Below are positions 1 through 6,228 of a stretch of DNA of 23,372 nucleotides, piece after piece (positions within the stretch are counted from its first letter, which is position 1; every line of letters begins with the position of its first letter). The stretch comes from Desulfuromonadaceae bacterium (GTDB taxonomy: Bacteria; Desulfobacterota; Desulfuromonadia; Desulfuromonadales; SZUA-401): contig QKBP01000051.1 in the NCBI GenBank assembly GCA_003246035.1, positions 1-23,372 on the forward strand. Reading direction: 5' to 3'. A model generated the notes under the pieces. The model searched no databases. It was not told the DNA's origin and worked only from the letters and a program-made list of their open reading frames with translations. A program made the position numbers and the translations under genes.

Positions 1-33
1 AAAAAAGGCCCACCGCAAGGTGGGCTTTTTTTG
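1..33. terminator. Intrinsic terminator at the left edge
   Basis: A 7-bp GC stem (GCCCACC / GGTGGGC, 8-14 with 19-25) closes on a GCAA tetraloop. It is flanked by A6 on the left and T7 on the right, so it can act in both directions. It presumably ends a gene lying to the left of the window. Confidence 0.85.
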
Positions 34-59
34 TTAATCGATAACCGGCTCGGCAAGTC

Positions 60-88
60 TCGGCAAAGTCTCCCCCAGCGTGTATTAT
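60..88 (+). promoter_or_regulatory. Candidate sigma-70 promoter of the heme-sensor kinase
   Basis: A -35-like TCGGCA (60-65) and a -10-like TATTAT (83-88) are separated by 17 nt, which puts the start near 95, about 32 nt before the GTG start codon. The -35 box lies inside a short tandem repeat (CTCGGCAAGT / CTCGGCAAAGT, about 49-69). This is a sequence match only. Confidence 0.45.
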
Positions 89-126
89 GTGTTGGAGTTT
101 TTTAATTTGTTGAGGAGGGAGACGTT

Positions 127-1695
127 GTGCACCTGCGCCTGTCGAGTAAAATTACCGCCCTCGCGGGTATCGCCATGGTCATCACCGTGGCTAGCTTTAC
201 TTACCTCCTGCTCCATCACCTCAACGACCTCAGCCTGAAGGAGGCGATCAAGGACGCCGATTACATCAGCGAAACGATTATCCGAACCACCTATCACCAG
301 ATGCTCGACAACCATTTCGAACGGGTCCATGAGATGATCGTCGAGGTCGGCAACATGGAGGGTATGGAGAGGATCAGGCTTTTTAACAAGCGTGGCGAGG
401 TCAAGAGCTCAACGGTAAACGCCGAAATCGGCATGGCATTTTCTGCCGAACGCGAAGTCTGCACGACCTGTCATGCCCCTGACGGGGCTCCGCTCGTGGG
501 CCCCACCCCTGACGGTCGCTCCAGGGTTGTCTTCTCGCAAGAAGGTCGCAGTTCTCTCCGGCAGATTCGCGGTATTTACAATCAGCCCGCCTGTTTTACG
601 TCTGCCTGCCACTTTCACGCCCCGGATATCAAGGTGCTCGGCGTCCTCGAAGTGCAGATGTCCCTCGACAGCCTGCGCATGGTCACGCTCTCGTTTCGCA
701 ATTATCTCGTCTTCTTTATCGTCAGCATGCTGGTCATGCTGGCCATATGTCTTTATGTCGCCACCGATGTCTTTATCAACCGACCAGTTTCCAGACTTCT
801 TGAGCATACCCGTCGCCTAGCCTCGGGCAAGCTCGATGCCCAGATACGCCCCATGGCCGATGACGAAATTGGTGAGCTGGCGCAGTCGTTCAATGTCATG
901 ACGCGCAGCCTGAACCGGACTCGCGGGGAGCTATTGCAGCTGACAGAGGGGCTTGAGGCCAAAGTCGACGAACGAACACGCAAACTCGAGGAGATGCAGC
1001 AAAAGCTTGTCCATTCTGAAAAGCTCGCCTCTCTTGGCGAACTGGTCGCCGGGATCGCGCACGAAATCAATAACCCGCTCACCGGGATCATGGTCTTCAC
1101 CTCCATGACCATCGAGAGGCCGGGGCTTCCGTCCGACATCTGTCAGGATCTCAAAACCGTCCTGGGGGAGACTCAGCGCTGTGCCGACATCGTCAAACGT
1201 CTGTTGGAATTTTCCAGAGAGAAACCACCCACCAAGGAGGCGGTCGATATCAACCAGCTGATCGAGTCGACCTTCGGATTTCTGGAGCGGCAAGTGTCAT
1301 TCCACAATATCCGCATCGTGAAGGACTATAGCCAGGATTTATGCGCTATCCAGGCAGATCCGGTGCAGCTCAAGCAGGTGGTCATGAACATGCTGGTCAA
1401 TGCGGCCCAAGCCATGGAAAGGGGTGGGGGGGTGTGGGTAACGACTCGGCCGACGCGTGACCGTGGCGTTGAAGTCGAGATCCGCGATTCCGGGTGCGGG
1501 ATTGCTGACGAGCAGCTGAAAAATATCTTCGACCCTTTTTTTACCACCAAGAAGCAGGGGACAGGGCTCGGCCTCTCTGTCTCTTACGGGATCGTCCAGA
1601 ATCACGGGGGGTACATCGATGTAACCAGTCAGGTCGGGGCGGGGACAACCTTCGTGATTTTTCTGCCGCACGATCATGCGGATCACGAAAGTTGA
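127..1695 (+). CDS. Membrane histidine kinase with periplasmic c-type heme sensor domain
   Basis: Sensor kinase of 522 aa that probably reads periplasmic redox state and phosphorylates a partner regulator. TM1 is about 9-30, a periplasmic domain spans about 31-188, TM2 is about 191-213, HAMP about 214-268, followed by a coiled coil to about 297. HisKA has phospho-acceptor H312 (AHEINNPLTG). The HATPase shows an N box (NMLVNAAQAM, 421-430), G1 (DSGCGI, 454-459) and G2 (GTGLGLS, 478-484). The sensor domain has a canonical heme motif CTTCH (C112, C115, H116) and a CX4CH motif (C156, C161, H162). The start is a GTG with a strong GGAGGGA Shine-Dalgarno 6 nt upstream. The gene is convergent with the sigma-54 regulator, 8 bp apart at the stops. 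Its periplasmic domain is clearly paralogous to the kinase-less protein at 7665-8480. Heme attachment and redox sensing are inferred from the motifs. Confidence 0.93.
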   Translation: MHLRLSSKITALAGIAMVITVASFTYLLLHHLNDLSLKEAIKDADYISETIIRTTYHQMLDNHFERVHEMIVEVGNMEGMERIRLFNKRGEVKSSTVNAEIGMAFSAEREVCTTCHAPDGAPLVGPTPDGRSRVVFSQEGRSSLRQIRGIYNQPACFTSACHFHAPDIKVLGVLEVQMSLDSLRMVTLSFRNYLVFFIVSMLVMLAICLYVATDVFINRPVSRLLEHTRRLASGKLDAQIRPMADDEIGELAQSFNVMTRSLNRTRGELLQLTEGLEAKVDERTRKLEEMQQKLVHSEKLASLGELVAGIAHEINNPLTGIMVFTSMTIERPGLPSDICQDLKTVLGETQRCADIVKRLLEFSREKPPTKEAVDINQLIESTFGFLERQVSFHNIRIVKDYSQDLCAIQADPVQLKQVVMNMLVNAAQAMERGGGVWVTTRPTRDRGVEVEIRDSGCGIADEQLKNIFDPFFTTKKQGTGLGLSVSYGIVQNHGGYIDVTSQVGAGTTFVIFLPHDHADHES

Positions 1696-1703
1696 ATTTA
1701 GCT

Positions 1704-3113
1704 TCAACTGTTGCGGTCATTGCGGCTGAGCCCTTGTTTTTTGAGCAGGGTCTGAAAATTGGGGCGTTGCATGCCGACTTCTTCAGCGGCACGCGTAATG
1801 TTCCAGTCGTTGCGCCTGAGAGCACTGAGCAGAAAAGCGCGTTCGATCGGGTTGACGGCCAGCTCCTTGAGATGTTTTTTGCGTTCCTTCAACTCCTCGA
1901 AGGTTCTCGGGATGATTGCCAGGGGGTTGGTATCGTGATGGGTATCCGGACTCAGTTCAAGGTCAGCGCAGTTGATGGTTTCCCCTTCGGCGAGGACCAC
2001 GGCCCTTTCGATGAGGTTTTCCAACTCACGGACATTCCCGGGGAAGTCATGCTGAATCAGGAGGTCCATGGCTGCCGGTTCAATTCCCCTGATATCCTTG
2101 CTGAATTCTTTTGAGAATTCCCTTATGAAATGCCCACACAGCGCCTCGAGGTCATCTCTGCGTTCTCGTAGCGGTGGCATGCCGACCGGGATGATGTTTA
2201 GGCGGAAGAACAAATCTTCCCGGAACTCGCCGGATTCAACCATTTCCTTCAGGTCGCGGTTCGTCGCGGCGATCAGGCGGATGTCGACAGGGAGGGGACG
2301 GGTGCCGCCGATCGGCGTGATCTCTCTTTCCTGTAGGGCCCTGAGCAGTTTGGCCTGGGTCCGCAGGCTCAGGTTGGAGACTTCGTCTAGGAGCAGGGTC
2401 CCCTGATCGGCCACCTTGAACAGTCCCGTCTTGGACTGGAACGCTCCTGTAAATGATCCCTTGACGTGTCCGAACAGCTCGCTTTCGAGCAGGTTCTCGG
2501 AGAGGGCGGTACAGTCCACCGCAACGAAAGGTTGTTCTCTCCGCGGGCTGTTGTTGTGAATGGCTTTGGCGACGAGCTCTTTACCTGTTCCGCTTTCCCC
2601 GGTAATCAGCACCGTACTGTCCGTCTGTGCCACCTGCAAGATCCGCCGGTAAACTTTCTGCATTTCGCGGCTTTCGCCGATGAAATGTTCAAAGCCATGA
2701 TGGTCGCGCAACTCCTTCTTGAGGTAGATGTCGTCCAACATAACAGTCTTCTGCTCAAAGGCTCGCCTGACGACCTGGAGGATGTTCTCCGGTGTGAACG
2801 GCTTGGTAATGTAGTCCGCTGCACCATGCTTCATCGCGTCGACAGCCGTATCGACCGTCGAATAGCCTGTAATCATAACCACCGGGATTTCCGGCTGAAC
2901 AATGTGAATACTTTTGAGTACGTCAATACCGCTCATGCCTGGCATCTTCAGGTCGGTAATGATCAGGTCGACGGATCTGTTTTGAACCGTATCCATCGCC
3001 GCGCATCCGCTGGAGCAGAGCTCCGTGACGTAACCCTCCGATTCCAGAATGCGTTTCAGCCCTTCCCGGATGACCTGTTCGTCATCGATGACCAGTATTC
3101 TCGCCTTCTTCAT
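1704..3113 (-). CDS. NtrC-family sigma-54-dependent response regulator
   Basis: Bacterial enhancer-binding protein of 469 aa and full-length for the family. The receiver domain (about 4-118) has acidic pocket D10/D11, phospho-acceptor D54 (ITDLKMPG), T82 and K104. The AAA+ domain (about 143-375) has Walker A GESGTGKE (172-179), a sigma-54 contact loop GSFTGA (219-224, Ser in place of the usual first Ala), Walker B LLLDEV (240-245) and a LFFRLN segment (301-306). The C-terminal Fis-type helix-turn-helix is at about 437-462. It is convergent with the heme-sensor kinase, its likely phosphodonor, and divergent from the cytochrome/oxidoreductase operon, which has a sigma-54-type promoter. That pairing is inferred from position. 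The ribosome site is only a GGGGGC stretch close to the ATG, which is weak. Confidence 0.95.
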   Translation of the reverse strand: MKKARILVIDDEQVIREGLKRILESEGYVTELCSSGCAAMDTVQNRSVDLIITDLKMPGMSGIDVLKSIHIVQPEIPVVMITGYSTVDTAVDAMKHGAADYITKPFTPENILQVVRRAFEQKTVMLDDIYLKKELRDHHGFEHFIGESREMQKVYRRILQVAQTDSTVLITGESGTGKELVAKAIHNNSPRREQPFVAVDCTALSENLLESELFGHVKGSFTGAFQSKTGLFKVADQGTLLLDEVSNLSLRTQAKLLRALQEREITPIGGTRPLPVDIRLIAATNRDLKEMVESGEFREDLFFRLNIIPVGMPPLRERRDDLEALCGHFIREFSKEFSKDIRGIEPAAMDLLIQHDFPGNVRELENLIERAVVLAEGETINCADLELSPDTHHDTNPLAIIPRTFEELKERKKHLKELAVNPIERAFLLSALRRNDWNITRAAEEVGMQRPNFQTLLKKQGLSRNDRNS

Positions 3114-3202
3114 TTAGCCCCCGGTGTCCCTGGAAGTAGGGTTATATAAAAAATTTCTAATATAGACGAGTGTACTTGGCAACCCGTTTACATGCATTTC
3201 CG

Positions 3203-3217
3203 GTAAATAATATTTAC
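3203..3217. promoter_or_regulatory. AT-rich dyad, candidate activator site 1
   Basis: Perfect 7-bp arms (GTAAATA / TATTTAC) around a single A. The centre is about 255 bp upstream of the inferred sigma-54 transcription start and about 97 bp upstream of the divergent regulator's ATG. It shares the AAATA...TATTT pattern with the dyad at 3304-3319. Assignment as an enhancer site is inference. Confidence 0.35.
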
Positions 3218-3303
3218 GTCGTATGAAAAAAAATACAGTTGAAGCAAGACGCGTAACACGCCGTATATACACATGTAATGGCCATTTGTTCGTACGTTAT
3301 ATC

Positions 3304-3319
3304 CAAATATGGATATTTG
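3304..3319. promoter_or_regulatory. AT-rich dyad, candidate activator site 2
   Basis: Perfect 7-bp arms (CAAATAT / ATATTTG) around GG, with an outer TACGTT (3293-3298) ... AACGTA (3322-3327) pair. The centre is about 153 bp upstream of the inferred transcription start, within the usual distance of enhancer-binding-protein sites from a sigma-54 promoter. The binding protein is not known. Confidence 0.4.
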
Positions 3320-3437
3320 AAAACGTATAGTTGCACCATACATTTCCTCCCTTTCAACCCTGCGGTCAAATTCTCGAATCCCCTCGAATAGTCACGAAAA
3401 TCAAATACATACACATTTAATAAAAAAATTCACACAA

Positions 3438-3454
3438 TTGGTATGTGCGCTGCA
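3438..3454 (+). promoter_or_regulatory. Sigma-54 (-24/-12) promoter
   Basis: TTGGTATGTGCGCTGCA has GG at 3440-3441 and GC at 3452-3453 with exactly 10 nt between them, the invariant sigma-54 spacing, and matches the consensus TTGGCACG-N4-TTGCA at the key positions. The predicted start is near 3465, about 40 nt upstream of the first ATG (3505). A gene for an NtrC-type activator lies directly divergent. Confidence 0.75.
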
Positions 3455-3504
3455 AGTTAGAAGGGCAAACACCAGCCGCTGCTACCGCAGCCAAGGAGGA
3501 TGCC

Positions 3505-3753
3505 ATGAAAGGAACAACGACAGCCGTGACAATGTTGATGCCACTGGTCCTGTGTACGACAGCCTTGGCGGCAAACGGAGCTGAATCGGAGGGGCTGAGT
3601 CTGCTGACCCTTCTCTTTATCGGCTTCTTTGCGCTGATCGTCGTGATGCAACTGATCCCCGGACTGAGCCTGCTGGTTTCAATGCTGGCCGGGATCTTTT
3701 CGTCCGGGGAGGAGAAGGCCGAGAAAGCCACGACGTCTCTTGGCAAAGACTGA
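3505..3753 (+). CDS. Tiny signal-peptide/TM protein, QLIP family copy 1
   Basis: First gene after the sigma-54 promoter, 82 aa. The start at 3505 is chosen because AAGGAGG (3493-3499) sits 5 nt upstream and the next residues form a signal peptide (about 1-23, ending LCTTALAA). The upstream in-frame ATG at 3445 overlaps the promoter and is rejected. One TM segment (about 32-55) holds the shared core LLFIGFFALIVVMQLIPGL, followed by a charged tail rich in Glu and Lys. The copy at 4239-4481 is a clear paralogue. I recognise no named family. A small inner-membrane subunit or assembly factor of the downstream oxidoreductase is a reasonable inference. Confidence 0.85.
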   Translation: MKGTTTAVTMLMPLVLCTTALAANGAESEGLSLLTLLFIGFFALIVVMQLIPGLSLLVSMLAGIFSSGEEKAEKATTSLGKD

Positions 3754-3791
3754 TCTCGCAGTCGCTAATCCAGATGCAGAGAGGTGTGGTC

Positions 3792-4223
3792 ATGCTTGGA
3801 TTGTTGATCGCTGACGGAGACCCCGATTCCCGACTTAGATTCTCCCAGATGTTTATCGATGCAGGGTACAACGTGACGGTATCGCAGTCCGCTGCCGATG
3901 CCCTGTACGGCATCCTTAAAAATACCGCCCAGGTTGTCCTGCTCAGCAAGGAATTCGACGAGCTTCCTGCCGGTGAATTCATTCCACTGCTTAAACAGTG
4001 CAACCGTGACCTGACCATCATCCTGGTTGCCGACGAAATGTCGCTCCCGCTGACGCGCAAGGCACGCCGCGAGGGGATCTTCTACCACGCCCTCAAACCC
4101 TGCAATGCAGATGACGTGGAAGAGATCCGGCAAGTCGTCCAGTGCGCCTTCGACAGTCTGCAGGGGAAGCCCTGCCTGATCAGGGTCTCCATGAACCATG
4201 TGGATAAACGTCCCACACATTAA
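3792..4223 (+). CDS. Receiver-like protein without phosphoacceptor Asp (pseudo-receiver)
   Basis: 143 aa from the ATG at 3792, preferred over the ATG at 3774 because AGAGAGGTG lies just upstream of the former. It has a CheY-like layout: beta-1 LLIADGD with acidic D8 and D10, beta-3 VVLLS ending in S52 where the phosphorylated Asp should be, A80 in place of the switch Thr/Ser, and the conserved Lys in LKP (K102). It therefore probably cannot be phosphorylated in the usual way and may act as a protein-interaction module. No output domain is present. It sits between two paralogous tiny membrane-protein genes and 5' of the cytochrome. A docking or regulatory subunit is possible, but function is unknown. 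Confidence 0.8.
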   Translation: MLGLLIADGDPDSRLRFSQMFIDAGYNVTVSQSAADALYGILKNTAQVVLLSKEFDELPAGEFIPLLKQCNRDLTIILVADEMSLPLTRKARREGIFYHALKPCNADDVEEIRQVVQCAFDSLQGKPCLIRVSMNHVDKRPTH

Positions 4224-4238
4224 AGAAAGGATGACGCC

Positions 4239-4481
4239 ATGAAAACCATGTCCTGTTTCACAATCTCGATGCTGCTTGTCTCACTCGCAACGAATGCCTG
4301 GGCAGCAACCATTGACACCTCGCAAACCTATACCAGCGGTGTCCTCGTCCTGCTCTTCGTCGGTTTCTGCGCACTGATCGTGGTGGTCCAGCTCATTCCG
4401 GCCCTGGTCATGCTGTATGGCTGGATCAAAGGGCTGCTGACTCCTGCAAAACTGGAGGCCAAAAGTTATCACCGTCAGTGA
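4239..4481 (+). CDS. Tiny signal-peptide/TM protein, QLIP family copy 2
   Basis: 80 aa. A signal peptide (about 1-22, ending NAWAA) is followed by a TM segment with core LLFVGFCALIVVVQLIPAL, nearly the same as in the protein at 3505-3753, then a short basic tail. The ATG lies 15 bp after the pseudo-receiver stop with AAGAAAGGA upstream. Two related copies in one operon suggest either two membrane anchors or a hetero-oligomeric pair. No named family recognised. Confidence 0.85.
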   Translation: MKTMSCFTISMLLVSLATNAWAATIDTSQTYTSGVLVLLFVGFCALIVVVQLIPALVMLYGWIKGLLTPAKLEAKSYHRQ

Positions 4482-4521
4482 ATCCATCCACCCCGGAAAC
4501 GGAATGTACAAGGAGGAGACC

Positions 4522-4692
4522 ATGTTTACTTCGTTCATCAATGCCATCGGTGAATTTAACCAGGTCAACACGATCGTGGACTTCTACACCTATATCAAGG
4601 GAGTTGAATACCTCATCTGTGTAGCTTTTTTCGTCGGGTTCCCACTGTTCTACAAGTACATCCATGACCGCTCCGGCCAACAAGTCGACTAG
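4522..4692 (+). CDS. 56-aa single-TM protein
   Basis: The start at 4522 is fixed by AAGGAGGAG (4510-4518). A short polar N-terminus (about 1-26) is followed by one hydrophobic segment (about 29-45, LICVAFFVGFPLFYKY) and a short charged tail. There is no signal peptide. Together with the two QLIP proteins this is the third very small membrane protein ahead of the cytochrome gene. Very small hydrophobic subunits are common in respiratory membrane complexes. The specific role is unknown. Confidence 0.75.
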   Translation: MFTSFINAIGEFNQVNTIVDFYTYIKGVEYLICVAFFVGFPLFYKYIHDRSGQQVD

Positions 4693-4731
4693 CTGCGGTA
4701 TTTCGAATCAACCCGTAAGGAGAGATAGCCG

Positions 4732-5238
4732 ATGCGAGGAACGTATATGCACCGTCAATGGCAAGCCGCTGTTCCGCTTCTGTTGCTCATGGCCATGGTT
4801 TCATTTCCGGCTGGACTGCAGGCGGTCGAACCGCCCGATGCAATCGTCCTGAACAACCCTGGGGACTATTTCGGCAATGTGACCTTTGATCACCTGCTCC
4901 ATCAGGAGGTCGGGGCGTGCTTCGACTGTCATCATCACACCATGGGGGGGGGGACCGAAGATCCGAACTGTGAGGAATGCCACAGTGACAGTCCCGCGTC
5001 AGCAGCAACGGCATGCCGGGACTGTCATGAAGAGCAGCCGTACTCTGCATCCGTTCTTCAGAACCTGGCCGGCGAAAGATTTCGTTACCATCAGGACAAG
5101 CCAGGACTCAAAGGGGCTGTGCACCGCAATTGCCTCGGGTGTCACGCGGACATGGATGGACCGGTCGGCTGCCAGGACTGTCATGAACGAACCGAACGCG
5201 GGGACGCGTTTTATGCCGGAACGCTCGGTGACCAATGA
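4732..5238 (+). CDS. Periplasmic pentaheme c-type cytochrome
   Basis: 168 aa with a signal peptide (about 1-31) and five CxxCH motifs: C63-H67 (CFDCH), C80-H84 (CEECH), C95-H99 (CRDCH), C134-H138 (CLGCH) and C147-H151 (CQDCH). Extra His residues (H54, H57, H68, H69, H120, H131) could provide distal ligands, as in class III (c3/c7) cytochromes. The start uses AAGGAGAG (4717-4724) 7 nt before the ATG. It precedes the HybA-type Fe-S protein and HybB-type membrane protein, so it likely exchanges electrons with them on the periplasmic side. Codons 71-74 contain a run of ten G (4944-4953) just after the first heme motif, a possible slippage site. Confidence 0.93.
   Translation: MRGTYMHRQWQAAVPLLLLMAMVSFPAGLQAVEPPDAIVLNNPGDYFGNVTFDHLLHQEVGACFDCHHHTMGGGTEDPNCEECHSDSPASAATACRDCHEEQPYSASVLQNLAGERFRYHQDKPGLKGAVHRNCLGCHADMDGPVGCQDCHERTERGDAFYAGTLGDQ
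4944..4953 (+). repeat. G10 homopolymer inside the cytochrome gene
   Basis: Ten consecutive G encode the end of Met71 and Gly72-Gly74. A one-base change would shift the frame between heme motifs 1 and 2 and destroy four of the five heme sites. The reading frame is open in this sequence. Confidence 0.9.
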
Positions 5239-5280
5239 ACCCGCATGTCGACGAGACATGCTCAAGAGGAGGCCATCATC

Positions 5281-6228
5281 ATGAGTAACATCAGCCGGAG
5301 ACGATTCCTGTCGGCTAGCCTGGCTGGGGGGGCGGCGTTAACCCTCGGAACGGGGAAAAAAGCCGCAGCCGCTGCCCGTCTGGAGGGTTATCCCGACGGC
5401 ATGGGGGTCCTGGTCGATCTGACCCGCTGCGTCGGTTGCCGCAGCTGCGAGGCCGCATGCAACAGGGAGCAGGGGCTCCCCAAGCCGGAAGTCCCGTTTG
5501 ACGATATGTCCGTGTTCGACCAGACGTTTCATCATGGGACGCAGAAACGTCGCACCGATGAAAATTGTTACACGGTTGTCAACCGGTACGATCAGGCCGA
5601 TGGGGGTAAACCGGTCTATCGCAAGATCCAGTGCAATCACTGCAATGAGCCCGCCTGCCTGACATCCTGTTTTGTTAACGCCTATACCAAGACCAAGGAG
5701 GGGGCGGTTGTTTACAACTCGAAGGTCTGCGTCGGGTGCAGAAACTGCATGGTCGCGTGTCCGTTCAATGTTCCGGCCTATTCCTACTCGAGCGTGCTTA
5801 ACCCGATGGTCAAGAAATGCATTTTCTGCCACGAGACACGTCTGAAAAATGGCTTGCCTCCGGCATGCGTGGAGATCTGCCCGCAGGAGGCTCTGACCTT
5901 CGGCAAGCGTAACGACCTGCTGAAGATGGCTCATCAGCGGATCAAGTCCCGTCCCGGTGTCTACGTGGACCACGTTTACGGCGAAGAGGAAGTCGGAGGG
6001 ACCGGATGGCTCTACCTCTCCTCTGTCTCCTTCGACAAGGTCGGTTTCGACACCACCCTGCAGAAAGAGCCGATCATCAACAACGTCAAGGATTTTCTCA
6101 GCACCGTACCGATGGTTCTGGCGGTCTGGCCGGCGATGTTTACGGGCTTCCATCTCCTGGCCACCCGCGGAAAGAAGCACGAGGACCATGACGATGCGCA
6201 TGCCGAGCAGGAGGAGACGGAATCATGA
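5281..6228 (+). CDS. Tat-exported 4x[4Fe-4S] protein, HybA/DsrO/PsrB type
   Basis: 315 aa electron-transfer subunit. The start at 5281 is set by AAGAGGAGG (5265-5273) and the twin-arginine signal SRRRFLS (5-11). Four cysteine sets match the usual four-cluster family: C50/53/56/60, C118/121/126/130, C150/153/156/160 and C180/183/196/200. A hydrophobic segment near 273-294 resembles the C-terminal anchor of HybA, followed by a His/Asp/Glu-rich tail. It overlaps the next gene by ATGA. In hydrogenase 2, HybA passes electrons between the [NiFe] subunits and HybB. No hydrogenase genes are present here, and a pentaheme cytochrome precedes it instead. Confidence 0.93.
   Translation: MSNISRRRFLSASLAGGAALTLGTGKKAAAAARLEGYPDGMGVLVDLTRCVGCRSCEAACNREQGLPKPEVPFDDMSVFDQTFHHGTQKRRTDENCYTVVNRYDQADGGKPVYRKIQCNHCNEPACLTSCFVNAYTKTKEGAVVYNSKVCVGCRNCMVACPFNVPAYSYSSVLNPMVKKCIFCHETRLKNGLPPACVEICPQEALTFGKRNDLLKMAHQRIKSRPGVYVDHVYGEEEVGGTGWLYLSSVSFDKVGFDTTLQKEPIINNVKDFLSTVPMVLAVWPAMFTGFHLLATRGKKHEDHDDAHAEQEETES

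Larger units (their letters stand above)
3114..3504. other. AT-rich divergent control region
   Basis: Non-coding 391 bp between the regulator (minus) and the first small membrane protein (plus), markedly richer in A/T than its flanks. It contains dyads GTAAATA-A-TATTTAC (3203-3217) and CAAATAT-GG-ATATTTG (3304-3319) with centres about 101 bp apart, the palindrome AATGGCCATT (3277-3286), a direct repeat CTCGAAT at 3373-3379 and 3383-3389 (10-bp phase), and the sigma-54 promoter at 3438-3454. The dyads are candidate upstream activator sites. No convincing gene was found inside. Confidence 0.7.

Noticed and set aside
2466..3149. 227-codon plus-strand frame over the NtrC-type gene
   Set aside because: Antisense to well-defined receiver and AAA+ motifs; no ribosome site.
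3176..3200. TTGGCA followed by ATGCA as another sigma-54 promoter
   Set aside because: The GG and GC are 14 nt apart, not the required 10.
3460..3504. GGGCAAAC reminiscent of a c-di-GMP (GEMM) riboswitch
   Set aside because: The leader after the inferred start is only about 40 nt and lacks the second conserved strand (GACGCAAAGCC-like) and the paired stems.
5338..6201. 287-codon minus-strand frame across the Fe-S protein gene
   Set aside because: The plus strand encodes four complete cysteine cluster sets and a Tat signal; the antisense frame has no supporting start or domain.
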